The notes under the pieces are model-generated. The model saw nothing but the letters and a program-made list of their open reading frames with translations, was not told the DNA's origin and made no database searches. The position numbers and the translations under genes were made by a program. This document shows positions 35,319 through 45,250 of a stretch of 64,000 nt of DNA, in pieces; the first letter of the stretch is position 1; every line of letters begins with the position of its first letter. The stretch is from Promethearchaeota archaeon (GTDB lineage Archaea; Asgardarchaeota; Thorarchaeia; Thorarchaeales; Thorarchaeaceae), in contig WJMJ01000123.1 of NCBI GenBank assembly GCA_014728035.1, positions 40,299 through 104,298 of the forward strand, written 5' to 3'.

Positions 35319-36352
35319 ACTGTTTCAAATAGTGTACCAAATTCACGACTATTCGATTTCGCTTTCTGCATGTTTTGATTTGTGCTAATATTCAATTCTG
35401 TGTATTCTCGTAAGTATTCTACTGTCTTCTCTAGATCTGACTTATCACAATCTAATTTATCGCATAATTCTATGTAAAACTGTAAGATTGCATAGAAGAA
35501 TGGAATATACATAGTATACTCTTTTGGAGCTGGAAGATATGTATATGGATTACGTTCCACCTGTACTGCGATATCAGATCTCCACACTGACAATTTTTTG
35601 TCATAGTACCAACCAGCTATTGCTACCACTGAAACAATTGGGATAGATATTAGTGCGACACCAGTTATCAACAAGAAGAAGGGTAATCTGTTATCTACTA
35701 CCAGTGTGGGAAATATCAAAGTAAGATAGAATGCTCCTAAAACCATGATGTCCTGAAATAGACCTGTCAAAGCCTGAATCCATGTTAATCTCAACATATT
35801 GTCTTCAAAGGCACCTTTTGCTCTTCCAATCAAACCAATTTTCGGCATGTCTTCTATTTCTTCTTTGATAAAAGGGTGTTCTTTCATGTATTCTTTTGAT
35901 GCTGAATGACTATCGAGTAAATCGCTCTTTTGGATTCCCCGATTGAAATAGGTTATGAAATAATTTGGCAGTTGCGTCAGACTGCTATTCTTTATACCAA
36001 GCTTTTTCTGAAATTGAATTAGTGTCTTTATCAATATGTAGAATATAGGATATTCAATAGCTTTACTCCTAAAGTTGGGTATATATGAATAAGGATTTCT
36101 TAAAATTTTAGCTCTGATACTATAACTCCACATTACTGCTTTTACATCATAATACCAACCTATGCCCATAAACAAAAGAATCAGTATTGATCCTAAGAAA
36201 ATAGCACCAAAAACTCCCCAGTCTTGGATGATTGGAATATATCCATAATACCAGCGGCCGAGAACCATCATTCCCAATGCAAGACTTAGTAATGTTCTAA
36301 TTTGTCCCATTCGCCAATATTGCTTCATGAGCCATTTTGAAATGCTGACCAA
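35315..36352 (-). CDS. Membrane protein with two copies of the same module
   Basis: A 345-residue protein with an internal duplication. Copy 1 (residues 1-150) has WLMKQYWRMGQIR, two TM helices, WYYDVKAVMW and RNPYSYIPN. Copy 2 (about 185-345) has the same order ending WYYDKKLSVW and RNPYTYLPAPKEY. Both helix pairs are followed by soluble helices. With the 184-residue gene this makes three tandem copies of a previously unrecognised module in a glycan cluster, perhaps an oligomeric scaffold for export. Confidence 0.7.
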   Translation of the reverse strand: MVSISKWLMKQYWRMGQIRTLLSLALGMMVLGRWYYGYIPIIQDWGVFGAIFLGSILILLFMGIGWYYDVKAVMWSYSIRAKILRNPYSYIPNFRSKAIEYPIFYILIKTLIQFQKKLGIKNSSLTQLPNYFITYFNRGIQKSDLLDSHSASKEYMKEHPFIKEEIEDMPKIGLIGRAKGAFEDNMLRLTWIQALTGLFQDIMVLGAFYLTLIFPTLVVDNRLPFFLLITGVALISIPIVSVVAIAGWYYDKKLSVWRSDIAVQVERNPYTYLPAPKEYTMYIPFFYAILQFYIELCDKLDCDKSDLEKTVEYLREYTELNISTNQNMQKAKSNSREFGTLFETV

Positions 36353-36450
36353 TATGGTTCCTCCATTCTCTTACTGCGAATCCAATTTGCTGGGTTAATA
36401 ACTTAATCTCTTTTAACACGGATACTATATGAAATTAATGAGCATCTGAA

Positions 36451-37845
36451 TCATGTACTATCTTTCATGTACTCTGGTGCAATTTCAGATCTTACGAAAA
36501 CTAGTTTTCCAGATCTAGTTTGAGGTAGTTCAGATTCTTCAACCTCTTCAAACTCTATTGTGACAGACTCTCCCAGAAATTCTTTCATCGCAGTTTCCAA
36601 ATCATCTAATTCTTTTTCTTTGAATTGTTCGTTTGGAACAATCTTGATTTGAAGCAGTTCAATACTTGGCTGATGGGCATAGAATCTATCAAATCCTTGG
36701 ACTTTTCTGAAAATATGCGGAATAAATACACCTGGTAATAATTTACCATCAGTACTAACCACGAAATCATATGTTCTACCCACTACACTTTCAAGGGTAG
36801 TTAGTTTTCTCCCACATTTACAACTCCGAGAAGTATTTCTTACAATATCTCCCAAATCATATCTGATAAACGGCATAGTATAATTATCAAGATTGGTTAC
36901 GATAGCTGGAGTGAGCTCTGGTCTATCGAAACCTAATGATTTAGTTTCAACTATTAGATGTTCATCATTGATATGATACAATTCCTTTTCTTCACATTGG
37001 TTAGCAATTGAATAAATCTCGCCAGAACCGTATTGGTCAAACACATCCACAGCAAGACCTTCTTCAATGTCACTTCTTTGAAAATCGTACAATCTCTCAG
37101 CTGTTGTAATTGCAATCTCGAATTGTTTCAATATCTTATGATTCTTCATTGCAAATCTTGAAAGAATCCACAGTGCTGATGGATATCCTCTAAGGATTCT
37201 AATTGGATTTTTTTCGAGTATTGATTCAATCTTGCTTATCTGTTTATCATCCAATGAAAATGCTTGAATGAAAAATCTTCCCTCTATTCGGTCACGAAGT
37301 TCAGTAATCATTGTTCGCAAATTTCGTTTACGTAGTATTCCTCCTAGCGAACCTCCAGCAACCGTCATTACTGATTCTCCCAATTCCATTCCAATCCATG
37401 AGTAAAATCGTCTCATACAAGCAGTTGCCCATGCTTCGGTATTTCGGTCTCTATACAATTGAATTGGTAATCCAGTTGATCCTCCAGTATGTCCCTTAAT
37501 TCTATCCCTTTGTTGGGCGTTTCGAGAAATAATTGATCTTGCATACTTGCGAACATCATCTTTAGTAAGAATTGGTATCTTTTCTAAATCTTGTAATTCT
37601 TTAATATCTGATGGGACTATGCCTGCATTTCTGAATGCTTTCTGATAATATGGCACATGGGTATATGCATGCTTTACCAGCTTTTTCAGTTTCTGGAGCT
37701 GGAACTCTCTTAGCTTATCCAGACTCCACCATTGACTCTTGAGAAGAAAATTTGTCTTCTCTTTCATTCCTGTTCCATGATAGAGGTCTGAAAATCTATA
37801 TATTGCCTTAGTCAAGAGTCGCATAGCATCACAGAAAGTAGACAA
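36451..37845 (-). CDS. CapK/PaaK-like adenylate-forming enzyme
   Basis: A protein of up to 464 residues related to phenylacetate-CoA ligase. The ATP loop is HTGGSTGLPIQLYRD. Later motifs are DQYGSGE, TNLDNYTMPFIRYDLGDIV, the cysteines CKCGR and GKLVFVRSE. Close relatives in capsule loci (CapK) activate acyl groups for polysaccharide decoration. The position among glycosyl- and sulfotransferases favours that role over aromatic degradation. A start at codon eight (37824) is possible. Confidence 0.8.
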   Translation of the reverse strand: MSTFCDAMRLLTKAIYRFSDLYHGTGMKEKTNFLLKSQWWSLDKLREFQLQKLKKLVKHAYTHVPYYQKAFRNAGIVPSDIKELQDLEKIPILTKDDVRKYARSIISRNAQQRDRIKGHTGGSTGLPIQLYRDRNTEAWATACMRRFYSWIGMELGESVMTVAGGSLGGILRKRNLRTMITELRDRIEGRFFIQAFSLDDKQISKIESILEKNPIRILRGYPSALWILSRFAMKNHKILKQFEIAITTAERLYDFQRSDIEEGLAVDVFDQYGSGEIYSIANQCEEKELYHINDEHLIVETKSLGFDRPELTPAIVTNLDNYTMPFIRYDLGDIVRNTSRSCKCGRKLTTLESVVGRTYDFVVSTDGKLLPGVFIPHIFRKVQGFDRFYAHQPSIELLQIKIVPNEQFKEKELDDLETAMKEFLGESVTIEFEEVEESELPQTRSGKLVFVRSEIAPEYMKDST

Positions 37846-37951
37846 TCCAGAATCGGATTTAAAGTATACCCAATTGATGAATATGCCTTCATGGAGATAG
37901 TAGATTGAATCGAGAATTGTACCTAATTATTCTGTATGGGAGTATCCTCTA

Positions 37952-39130
37952 ATGCCACGATTACTCATTGTTTCATATGCATATCCACCTTTAGGTGGCA
38001 TTGCTATCATACGTGCTCTCACTCTTGCAAGGAAGGCAATGGATGAAGGTTGGGAAGTAGCTTTTCTTGCAGTTGCTAACGACCCGCTCTATTTAAGAGA
38101 TGAATCCCTTTCAACCAAGGCCCCTGCAGTCTATGCTTATAGATATCCGATCTACTTGATTACGAATCGATTCTTACGGCGCTTACTTCCTGGAAAACGA
38201 CTTCTTTGGTCTTTTCTGGATTCTTTCTACGATTGGGTTCCTGATGCAGTACATGTAGGAAAAAAACTCTACAAGAAGTGGCCTTATGACGTAATTTTTG
38301 CCTCAGCTCCACGGTTCTCCTCGCTAAGAGTTGCAAGGAAGCTCAAGGAATCACTTAACGTTCCCGCCGTTGCGGATTTACGTGATTCATTCATTTACAA
38401 CTTTGCAATTGATTATATCCACCCATGGATTCGACGATTTTGGCATATCTACTATCACAATCTCCTCTCAAAATTCGATAAGATTACCGCAGTTGATTAT
38501 AATGCTATTCGGGGTATCAATCTTCCACATGAAATTATATACAATGGATTTGACGAGGAAGAGTTTTCTGGAGATATCCAGAAATTTGAAACATTCACTA
38601 TTGGTCATATTGGAACAATTTATCCGCAATACCGGATTGAATCTTTAATCAAGGGGATTCTAAAAATACCCTTAGAGTTACGAAATAGAATGCGGGTTTT
38701 ATTTGTCGGTGATAACACTGATGTCATAAGGAAAATGAAGAACAAAATGAATCTTGATTTTATTGAAGTTAGATCTCGTGTACCTCGTGATGAAGCGATT
38801 GAGATTATGAGGAGATGTCACGTATTACTTGTACTCTCAGGAGCAGTGACTGATGCACTAGGTGCAAAAATTTTCGAATGCGCAAGAACTGGAGCAACAG
38901 TTTTGAACTTTGCAAAACCCGGAAGCATTCCATGGAAATTTGCAGAAGAAACAGGGCTTGCTCATAATGTAGCATTTGACAGACCCAGAGAGATTGCGAA
39001 GGCAATTGTTCACGCATCCAAACGAGAATCATTTGATCCCCCAAAAAACATACAGCAATATTCACGGGATGCAGCTTCCGAACAACTGCTGGATATTCTA
39101 TCGGACTTGGTGAAATCAAGTAGACATTAA
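37952..39130 (+). CDS. GT4-type glycosyltransferase, second
   Basis: A 392-residue protein opening LIVSYAYPPLGGIAIIRA, the N-terminal sugar-transferase motif. The donor half is GTIYPQYRIESLIKGI, followed by ARTGATVLNFAKPGSI in place of the usual E-x7-E block, so the catalytic acid pattern is loose. It is probably part of glycan assembly with the neighbouring GT-C and GT2 enzymes. The TATA region lies between it and the divergent adenylating enzyme. Confidence 0.8.
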   Translation: MPRLLIVSYAYPPLGGIAIIRALTLARKAMDEGWEVAFLAVANDPLYLRDESLSTKAPAVYAYRYPIYLITNRFLRRLLPGKRLLWSFLDSFYDWVPDAVHVGKKLYKKWPYDVIFASAPRFSSLRVARKLKESLNVPAVADLRDSFIYNFAIDYIHPWIRRFWHIYYHNLLSKFDKITAVDYNAIRGINLPHEIIYNGFDEEEFSGDIQKFETFTIGHIGTIYPQYRIESLIKGILKIPLELRNRMRVLFVGDNTDVIRKMKNKMNLDFIEVRSRVPRDEAIEIMRRCHVLLVLSGAVTDALGAKIFECARTGATVLNFAKPGSIPWKFAEETGLAHNVAFDRPREIAKAIVHASKRESFDPPKNIQQYSRDAASEQLLDILSDLVKSSRH

Positions 39131-39164
39131 CAATTTATGTCTGAACACGAGATGAGAATCGTTA

Positions 39165-40592
39165 TTAATCTCGTGTCCAGATACTAAAGGTTCCACCCTG
39201 TGAAGTATACAGTAATGAAAATCCATCTGCAGATGGATTCCACCAATCTTCTATACTCCTATTTCCCTTATGTTGGATTATCATTGAAACATTATTTACA
39301 ATCAGTTGATTGTATTCCGTTTTATTGCTTGGTATTTCCAATACTGTATCTCGCCCGTACGGGTAGATGAATGTGATCCAGTTTGTTAGAATGATCTCAC
39401 CCTCACTTAAATTTCCATCAATTATTGTTCTTACTTCTGCAATCTCTTGGTAAAATGAAGAAGTTCTGTATTCAGTGAGAACAACTCCTGCGAGAACACA
39501 ATTTCCCAATAACATAATAAGAACTGCACCAATGAAAATCTGGTCTGATTTGAAGAGGTTGTTTAGTTCTATTGCAGCAAGCATTACTGTTCCTGCAATC
39601 CATGGGAAAGCTAATCGCACAAAAAGACCACCAGATCCAAGGTCAAAATTGGACAGATGAAATGTATCCAATCTTAGAACTATTTGAATAAAAACTGGAA
39701 CTATCAACCATAAGGCTAGGACAATTAGATTGAGTCTTCGCCCAATCAACCCACGGGTTATCCCTGTTATGAATGGTAAAATCATAGAAACCAAAAGATA
39801 TCCAAGTACTAGTCCTGAAACCATAATGAATTCAAAAGGGGTTGGTGCTGCGGCAAGATTAGACGAATTGACTTGGGAGTATAATTCTAAGAATCCTAAA
39901 GGGGTACCAGTTGTGTAAATACTAAGAACTGGTAACACAAGAACTACAATACTCATTCCTACAAACGAAACAATGTATAACTTCAAGTCTTCGATTATTG
40001 TTTGATAGAATATTGCAGCTAGAAATACTGGTATCACTAATAGAACTGCTGTAAATCGTGTGAGAATTGATAGTCCAAGAAAGATACCTGCTAGAAAATA
40101 GTCTTTAATATTCCTGTTTTCTTCAGAAAGTTTCATAGCTTTTGGAATCACAATTGCAAGGAAGAAGTTCCCAAATAGAATCATCAGCGACTCACTCATA
40201 ATTCGGCCACCAAGATTCAACCAAATTATAGGTAAAGAAAGAGTGAGTAAATATGCTAAATTTGCTTCTTTTTCATCAAGCACCTTGTTATACAGTTTCC
40301 AGAAAGAGAATAACATTCCAATTCCTATAAGCCATGATGTTATTTCAGCAACAATTGGGGAATATCCTGTGATCAGGAAAATAATACCCAACAGCATTGG
40401 CCAAAGAGGTGGTCGATATTGCTCAAATTGCATTATTAACCCCTGTTCAGCAAGCTCTCTTGCTTGGGTTATGTATACAACTTCATCCCAAGACAGAATA
40501 TGGGGGTCAAGCATGGCTAGACGTTTTGCTAACGTGATAACCAGAACAGCAATCGTGAAAATTAGTAGCCAGTTCTTTTTGATTTCCTCCAT
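39165..40592 (-). CDS. GT-C (PMT/ArnT-like) membrane glycosyltransferase
   Basis: A protein of about 475 residues. The first luminal loop holds SWDEVVYITQARELAEQG, whose acidic pair is the catalytic signature of GT39/GT83 enzymes. About ten membrane helices follow and a soluble C-terminal domain of about 80 residues ends the protein. It uses a polyprenyl-phosphate sugar donor on the outside of the membrane. I prefer the ATG at 40592; the frame stays open further upstream to a TTG at 40709. Confidence 0.82.
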   Translation of the reverse strand: MEEIKKNWLLIFTIAVLVITLAKRLAMLDPHILSWDEVVYITQARELAEQGLIMQFEQYRPPLWPMLLGIIFLITGYSPIVAEITSWLIGIGMLFSFWKLYNKVLDEKEANLAYLLTLSLPIIWLNLGGRIMSESLMILFGNFFLAIVIPKAMKLSEENRNIKDYFLAGIFLGLSILTRFTAVLLVIPVFLAAIFYQTIIEDLKLYIVSFVGMSIVVLVLPVLSIYTTGTPLGFLELYSQVNSSNLAAAPTPFEFIMVSGLVLGYLLVSMILPFITGITRGLIGRRLNLIVLALWLIVPVFIQIVLRLDTFHLSNFDLGSGGLFVRLAFPWIAGTVMLAAIELNNLFKSDQIFIGAVLIMLLGNCVLAGVVLTEYRTSSFYQEIAEVRTIIDGNLSEGEIILTNWITFIYPYGRDTVLEIPSNKTEYNQLIVNNVSMIIQHKGNRSIEDWWNPSADGFSLLYTSQGGTFSIWTRD

Positions 40593-40828
40593 TATACGCA
40601 ATAATAGCACCTCTCTTTTATGGTTGAATCCAAACCGAAATAATCCGTTTTCCAAGTGATTGATTGGGTCTTTTAGGTTTATTGTACTAAAAGGCCAATA
40701 TATTGCCAATGATTCAAAACTATGAGTGAATAGAAGGTTTATTTGGAACTAGAAACTCTCCAACATATTCTGTAGTTGCAGACTAGGCATTATCAACTAT
40801 CTCAAAATGGCTCTGAAGGATTGATACC

Positions 40829-41641
40829 ATGGTACAATATGCTGCAGTGATTAACATCTGGAATGAAGAAAATAGAATTGATGCTCTTTTTGATGAGTTG
40901 GAAAAACAGACAAAAAAACCAGCTCTCTGGATATGGATTGATGATGGTAGTACAGATGATTCGGTTGTAAGAATTGAGGAAAGATCACAGGATTCCTCCA
41001 TTCCTGTTTTAGTTCTTAGAGCCCCCACAAAACAAAAAGGTGATTTTGATAGTATTGGAAAAGCTTGGAATCATGTATTTGACAAAATCCAATCTTTGAA
41101 GGGATACGACTATCTACTAGTAGTTGATTCAGATTGTCATTTCCCAAGAAATTATGCTGAAAATATGATTGACTTCATGGAATCCCATGAAAATTATGGG
41201 GTTGCTGCAGGCCAAGTTCGTGGTGAAACTCGTTTACATATGCCAATGAATGCTGGAAAGATTGTCCGATGGGAGATTGTTGATTCGATCGAACGGTTTT
41301 GGGATATTGTCCCAGACACATTTTGGAACATTCGTGCACTATTCTTGGGGTATGACCTTGCTATTAGACCCGACATTATCATTGATGCATCACCATCCGC
41401 TGGTTTTACAAGAAAAGGAAGGTTCAGGTATGGCCGTCTTTCATATTATGTAGGCACTCACTTCTTGAGGGTTCTATTTGAAGCGATGAAGTTCTTACTT
41501 ACTGGCGGTATGGCAACTGCTTTCCTGCATGGGTATTTCTATGAGTGGTCAAAAGGAGATTGGAAATGTGACATTCCAATGATTCGAAAATTCTATTCCC
41601 TATCCGGTCTGATTCGTTGGCGTTTGTCACATTTCCTATAG
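40829..41641 (+). CDS. GT2-type glycosyltransferase
   Basis: A 270-residue GT-A enzyme with VINIWNEENRI, the nucleotide-sugar loop WIWIDDGSTDDS and the metal-binding DSD (LLVVDSDCHFP). Membrane attachment by a hydrophobic C-terminal stretch (LLTGGMATAFLHGYF) is likely. It probably makes the lipid-linked sugar or a chain-extending step for the local glycan. Confidence 0.85.
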   Translation: MVQYAAVINIWNEENRIDALFDELEKQTKKPALWIWIDDGSTDDSVVRIEERSQDSSIPVLVLRAPTKQKGDFDSIGKAWNHVFDKIQSLKGYDYLLVVDSDCHFPRNYAENMIDFMESHENYGVAAGQVRGETRLHMPMNAGKIVRWEIVDSIERFWDIVPDTFWNIRALFLGYDLAIRPDIIIDASPSAGFTRKGRFRYGRLSYYVGTHFLRVLFEAMKFLLTGGMATAFLHGYFYEWSKGDWKCDIPMIRKFYSLSGLIRWRLSHFL

Positions 41642-41662
41642 TTTCTACTTCGATTCGAGAAT

Positions 41663-43234
41663 CTATATGAGACCGGCTTTTTGAGCGAATTTTCTATACC
41701 CTTTCATTAACAGTTTTACTATATTACGTCTGAGATTGAATTTGATCCATTCTTCATCAGTAGGTTCTTTGAAGAAGAGTCCAAATTGAGCTGCGTATTC
41801 ATCTTCACTCTTAAACGATGTAAGTGTTTCAACAGCTGCGGGTGAGAAAATCAATTCCACATCTGGGTTTTCAGCTCTTCGTGGAATGACTTCTATCTCT
41901 CCTTTGTCAACAACAAGGACATGAAATCGTTCTCCTTTAATCTCATAGTCAATGACAGCATCTTTCTTCAATCCATCAAAGATTAGAGGATGTTTTCTTA
42001 GGTACTTCATAAATTGGGTCTTAAGAGGATGTTCTGATGTTTTAGATTTCTTTTTACCTTCTTTGACATATGGTATCAAAAACTCCGGAAGGTCTAGAAT
42101 CTTCATTGAACTTTCCGCATAATCCGCTCCATCTACCAGACCTTTATGACAGAATGGACAAGCAGTCACTAAGATCTGAGCATCAGTTTCTTCAGCTTCA
42201 TGAATACGATCTGCAGCAACTTTGTTTGCCAACTCTCCAAATGAACTCTTGACACCTCCGCCACTTCCACAGCAATGGGCATACCGTTTGTTTGTTTCCA
42301 TCTCAACTAGTTCAACATTTTCAACAGCTTGAATTACTCTTCGAGGAGCTTCATATACCTCAGCATGGCGTCCCAGGTGACATGGGTCGTGATAGGTCAC
42401 TTTGATATGTTCAGGAGCTTCAAATGATAGCTTCTCTTCCTGAATCAATCTATCAAGATACTCTGTGATATGAAGGACTTCAAAATCATAGTCATTTCCT
42501 TGTTCAATAACATCAACCTTCCAAGTTCTAAAACAACCCGCACACGATGTAACAACAGTCTTAGCACCTGATTCCTTGATCTTCTCAATATTGTGAGCAG
42601 ATAGTGCTGCAAAACTATCAGTCCTTCCTACTCTTAGAAGTACTGAACCACAACATCGTTCATCTCTCAATACTGTATAATTTATGCCTGATCGGTCAAG
42701 AAGGTCAACAGTCATTCGAGCAATCTCCTTCTCTCGATACGCGCTAGTACAACCAACAAAATAGACGATATCAGCTTTTTCAGGCCATTCTCGCTCACCA
42801 AATATTTCCAATCTTTTACTGTGTTGTTCTTTGTATGGGTTTCCAAGCTCATTGATTGATTTCTCAATCTTTTCATGTTTTTCTAGTTGATACCCAGCTT
42901 CAACAAGGTCTCTTCGAAAAGCTTCCATAATTTCTGGTAATCTAATGCCGTCAGCTGTGGCAGTACAGGTTTCTTGGCAGTTACGGCAAGTTGTACAGGT
43001 GTATGCCCAATTGATGATATCATCATCAACTTGGAGTTCGCCCACGAGGAGATCGTTTAAGACCATGATACGACCTCTGCAAGCAAATACCTCGAATCCA
43101 AGTACATTCTTAACGGAACAAGGATGAAAAACATCTCTATCCGAAGCTACTATTTTGTCAGCGAGAGAGCAATCTCCGCATCTTCCACAGAGAAAAAGAT
43201 CTTGTTCGTATTCTGACAAGTGATTGTATTCCAT
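41663..43234 (-). CDS. CCG-domain iron-sulfur oxidoreductase fused to SCP2-like domain
   Basis: A 523-residue protein. N-terminal cysteines (CGRCGDC, CTTCRNCQETC) bind Fe-S clusters. Two CCG modules follow (RCCGSVLLR with SCAGC, and HCCGSGGGV with CPFC), as in HdrB and GlcF subunits. The last 100 residues (DYEIKGERFHVLVV...VELIFSPAAVETLTSF) look like an SCP2 lipid-binding domain. It starts immediately after the stop of the FAD gene, whose 3' end carries its GGAGG site. Together they form a two-subunit dehydrogenase. Confidence 0.85.
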   Translation of the reverse strand: MEYNHLSEYEQDLFLCGRCGDCSLADKIVASDRDVFHPCSVKNVLGFEVFACRGRIMVLNDLLVGELQVDDDIINWAYTCTTCRNCQETCTATADGIRLPEIMEAFRRDLVEAGYQLEKHEKIEKSINELGNPYKEQHSKRLEIFGEREWPEKADIVYFVGCTSAYREKEIARMTVDLLDRSGINYTVLRDERCCGSVLLRVGRTDSFAALSAHNIEKIKESGAKTVVTSCAGCFRTWKVDVIEQGNDYDFEVLHITEYLDRLIQEEKLSFEAPEHIKVTYHDPCHLGRHAEVYEAPRRVIQAVENVELVEMETNKRYAHCCGSGGGVKSSFGELANKVAADRIHEAEETDAQILVTACPFCHKGLVDGADYAESSMKILDLPEFLIPYVKEGKKKSKTSEHPLKTQFMKYLRKHPLIFDGLKKDAVIDYEIKGERFHVLVVDKGEIEVIPRRAENPDVELIFSPAAVETLTSFKSEDEYAAQFGLFFKEPTDEEWIKFNLRRNIVKLLMKGYRKFAQKAGLI

Positions 43235-44659
43235 TTAGAAACCTCCTTCAAAGACATGTGGGCTTAGTATATTCTCAGGGTCCAGTGCTTTTTTCACTGT
43301 CCAGTATGCATCCAAAAACTTCTGGTCTGTCTGTTGTAATGCTCGTTTCTCCCATAGTAAACCATTCCAGTATGGACAACCTTTTGTTTCAATGACACTA
43401 TCTAACATCTCGTTCCAAGCTTTTAGAGCTAAATCCATCTTCTCCTTATTAGGAGCAAAAATAGTCACCCATCCAGTTGCGTAAGCCCTTTCAGCTCCAA
43501 GACAGCTTGCAATCCATTTGATTCCATTATCAAGAAGTTTGTATTTATCAAATATTGCCCACATTCTTTCCATCAAGTCTGGTATTTTTGTAATTGGTCT
43601 CAGATGGCATGTGTTTAACCAGAATCCATTATTGTAAAGTGGTTGAACTAAGTTAAAGAGCTCCGACCAGTGCATTTGTGAGGCAAAATTACCGAGGTCT
43701 TTTCCACCATGTTTCAATGCAATCTCTCGGATAATCTCCATTTTTCTTTTGGCAAGTTGTGCATCAATCTCCTGGACTACAGACGCGAACATTGACTTGA
43801 TCTCTGGATGTTTATCCAAGAATCCTGGGAAGAATGTATCGGTAGATTGTCTGTCTGCAAGAAGATTAAGCTCTTCTGTGAAGCCGAGCTTTTGAACCTC
43901 AAGAAAGGCCTTTGTGGCGTCTTCTAGACTTTTGAACCCAAAGTCTCCATAAGTAAAGTGGTCAGCTTTTGGATAGACCTTCAGAGTAACTTTGGTTTTC
44001 ACCCCCAAAGTACCATGGTCTCCAAGAAACAACCCAGTCATATCATTATATGTTGTATACCTTGCAAAGATTTGAGCATCTTTATTCCAGCCCGACCCTG
44101 TTTGGATAACATCACCATTTGCAAGTACAACTTCTAGAGAAACAACACCCTCTGTAGATGGTCCGAATTTTGATGCAGCGTATCCAATACTATTGATACT
44201 CACCGATCCTCCTACAGTACCCGCATTACCACCATAAGGGCCACGAAAACCAAGTTTGTATCCTTTTTCATCTAGACGGTGGATTAATTCCGCCCATCTA
44301 AGCCCTGCCTCTACTGTAACCGTCATGACATCCTCATCCAATTTGACGATTTTATCCATCTTCACCATGTCAAGCATAACAGCACCCTCAGACCTTGGAA
44401 GACATGCTCCACATATACCGTTTCGACCACCAGCTGGCACCAACGGTGTCTTTGTCTTCGCACAGAGCTTCACTATACTCTTAACTTCTTCAAGGGATTC
44501 TGGCATGACTACAATTTCAGGACGTTTCGCAGTAAGATGACAGGCATCTTTACTATATGCGGATATTACAACTCGACTATCACTAACTCGTTCTTCACTA
44601 ACTATTCTCTTTAGATCGTTATAGAGTGGGTGATTTTGAGAAGACTTGATGATACTCAT
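43235..44659 (-). CDS. FAD-linked oxidase, GlcD/D-lactate dehydrogenase-like
   Basis: A protein of about 474 residues. The FAD-binding (PCMH-type) N-terminal half has PLVPAGGRNGICGA and the conserved GGNAGTVGGSVSINSIGYAASKFG, and the C-terminal half is the FAD-oxidase substrate domain. It oxidises a 2-hydroxy acid such as glycolate or D-lactate and passes electrons to the CCG protein encoded next. ATG 44659 has GAGG seven bases upstream; a TTG nine codons earlier also fits. Confidence 0.88.
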   Translation of the reverse strand: MSIIKSSQNHPLYNDLKRIVSEERVSDSRVVISAYSKDACHLTAKRPEIVVMPESLEEVKSIVKLCAKTKTPLVPAGGRNGICGACLPRSEGAVMLDMVKMDKIVKLDEDVMTVTVEAGLRWAELIHRLDEKGYKLGFRGPYGGNAGTVGGSVSINSIGYAASKFGPSTEGVVSLEVVLANGDVIQTGSGWNKDAQIFARYTTYNDMTGLFLGDHGTLGVKTKVTLKVYPKADHFTYGDFGFKSLEDATKAFLEVQKLGFTEELNLLADRQSTDTFFPGFLDKHPEIKSMFASVVQEIDAQLAKRKMEIIREIALKHGGKDLGNFASQMHWSELFNLVQPLYNNGFWLNTCHLRPITKIPDLMERMWAIFDKYKLLDNGIKWIASCLGAERAYATGWVTIFAPNKEKMDLALKAWNEMLDSVIETKGCPYWNGLLWEKRALQQTDQKFLDAYWTVKKALDPENILSPHVFEGGF

Positions 44660-44767
44660 TCTCAGGCCTCGTACATTTTGAATCAATTTGCACTATAAGT
44701 ATTCAACGATACTGACCTTCATTAGAACGGTTTATCTAGCTCACAACTATATCTCTCATGAGAATTT

Positions 44768-45250
44768 ATGATGAAGATGGGTGTTGTACTCGGCCGAGGT
44801 GGACATACTACAGAAACACTTGGTTTGGTGGATTTACTAGGAAGTAATTTTGATTACGTCTATTTTGTGGATGTACTTGATAGGATAGTGGAAAGAAAAA
44901 TACGCTTTCCTGGACTTGTCTTGCCACTTCTAATTCCTAGATATCTTCCATCTGATTCAAAAATACTTTCTGTAATTCGTACTCTTTCCTCATTTGTCTT
45001 GTCTTTGTTTTTCATTCTTCTATTTCGACCTAGGGCAATAGTTAGCTGTGGGTCCGGACTAACAATACCTGTTTTTCAGGCGGCACGAATTCTTGGAATA
45101 AAAACAATCTATGTCGAAAGTATTGCAAGAGTCACTACTCTCTCCGGAACGGGGAAACTATTACTAGGCAAGTGTGATCTTTTCTTTTCGCAATGGCCTC
45201 AGCTTGCCAATTTACATCCGGAAATCGAATATGGGGGTTTGATTCTTTGA
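44768..45250 (+). CDS. Alg14-like membrane subunit of GlcNAc transferase
   Basis: A 160-residue protein. It opens with VVLGRGGHTTETLGL, the conserved GGH motif of Alg14/EpsE. A hydrophobic stretch (residues 72-90) precedes the SCGSGLTIPVFQAARI block. In the eukaryotic pair, Alg14 anchors and activates the catalytic Alg13 at the membrane for UDP-GlcNAc transfer to a lipid carrier. Its TGA overlaps the TTG of the Alg13-like gene, so the subunits are made together. Confidence 0.85.
   Translation: MMKMGVVLGRGGHTTETLGLVDLLGSNFDYVYFVDVLDRIVERKIRFPGLVLPLLIPRYLPSDSKILSVIRTLSSFVLSLFFILLFRPRAIVSCGSGLTIPVFQAARILGIKTIYVESIARVTTLSGTGKLLLGKCDLFFSQWPQLANLHPEIEYGGLIL

Noticed and set aside
43835..44540. Reverse-strand frames within the FAD oxidase gene
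   Set aside because: They are antisense shadows; the FAD-binding motifs fix the coding frame.
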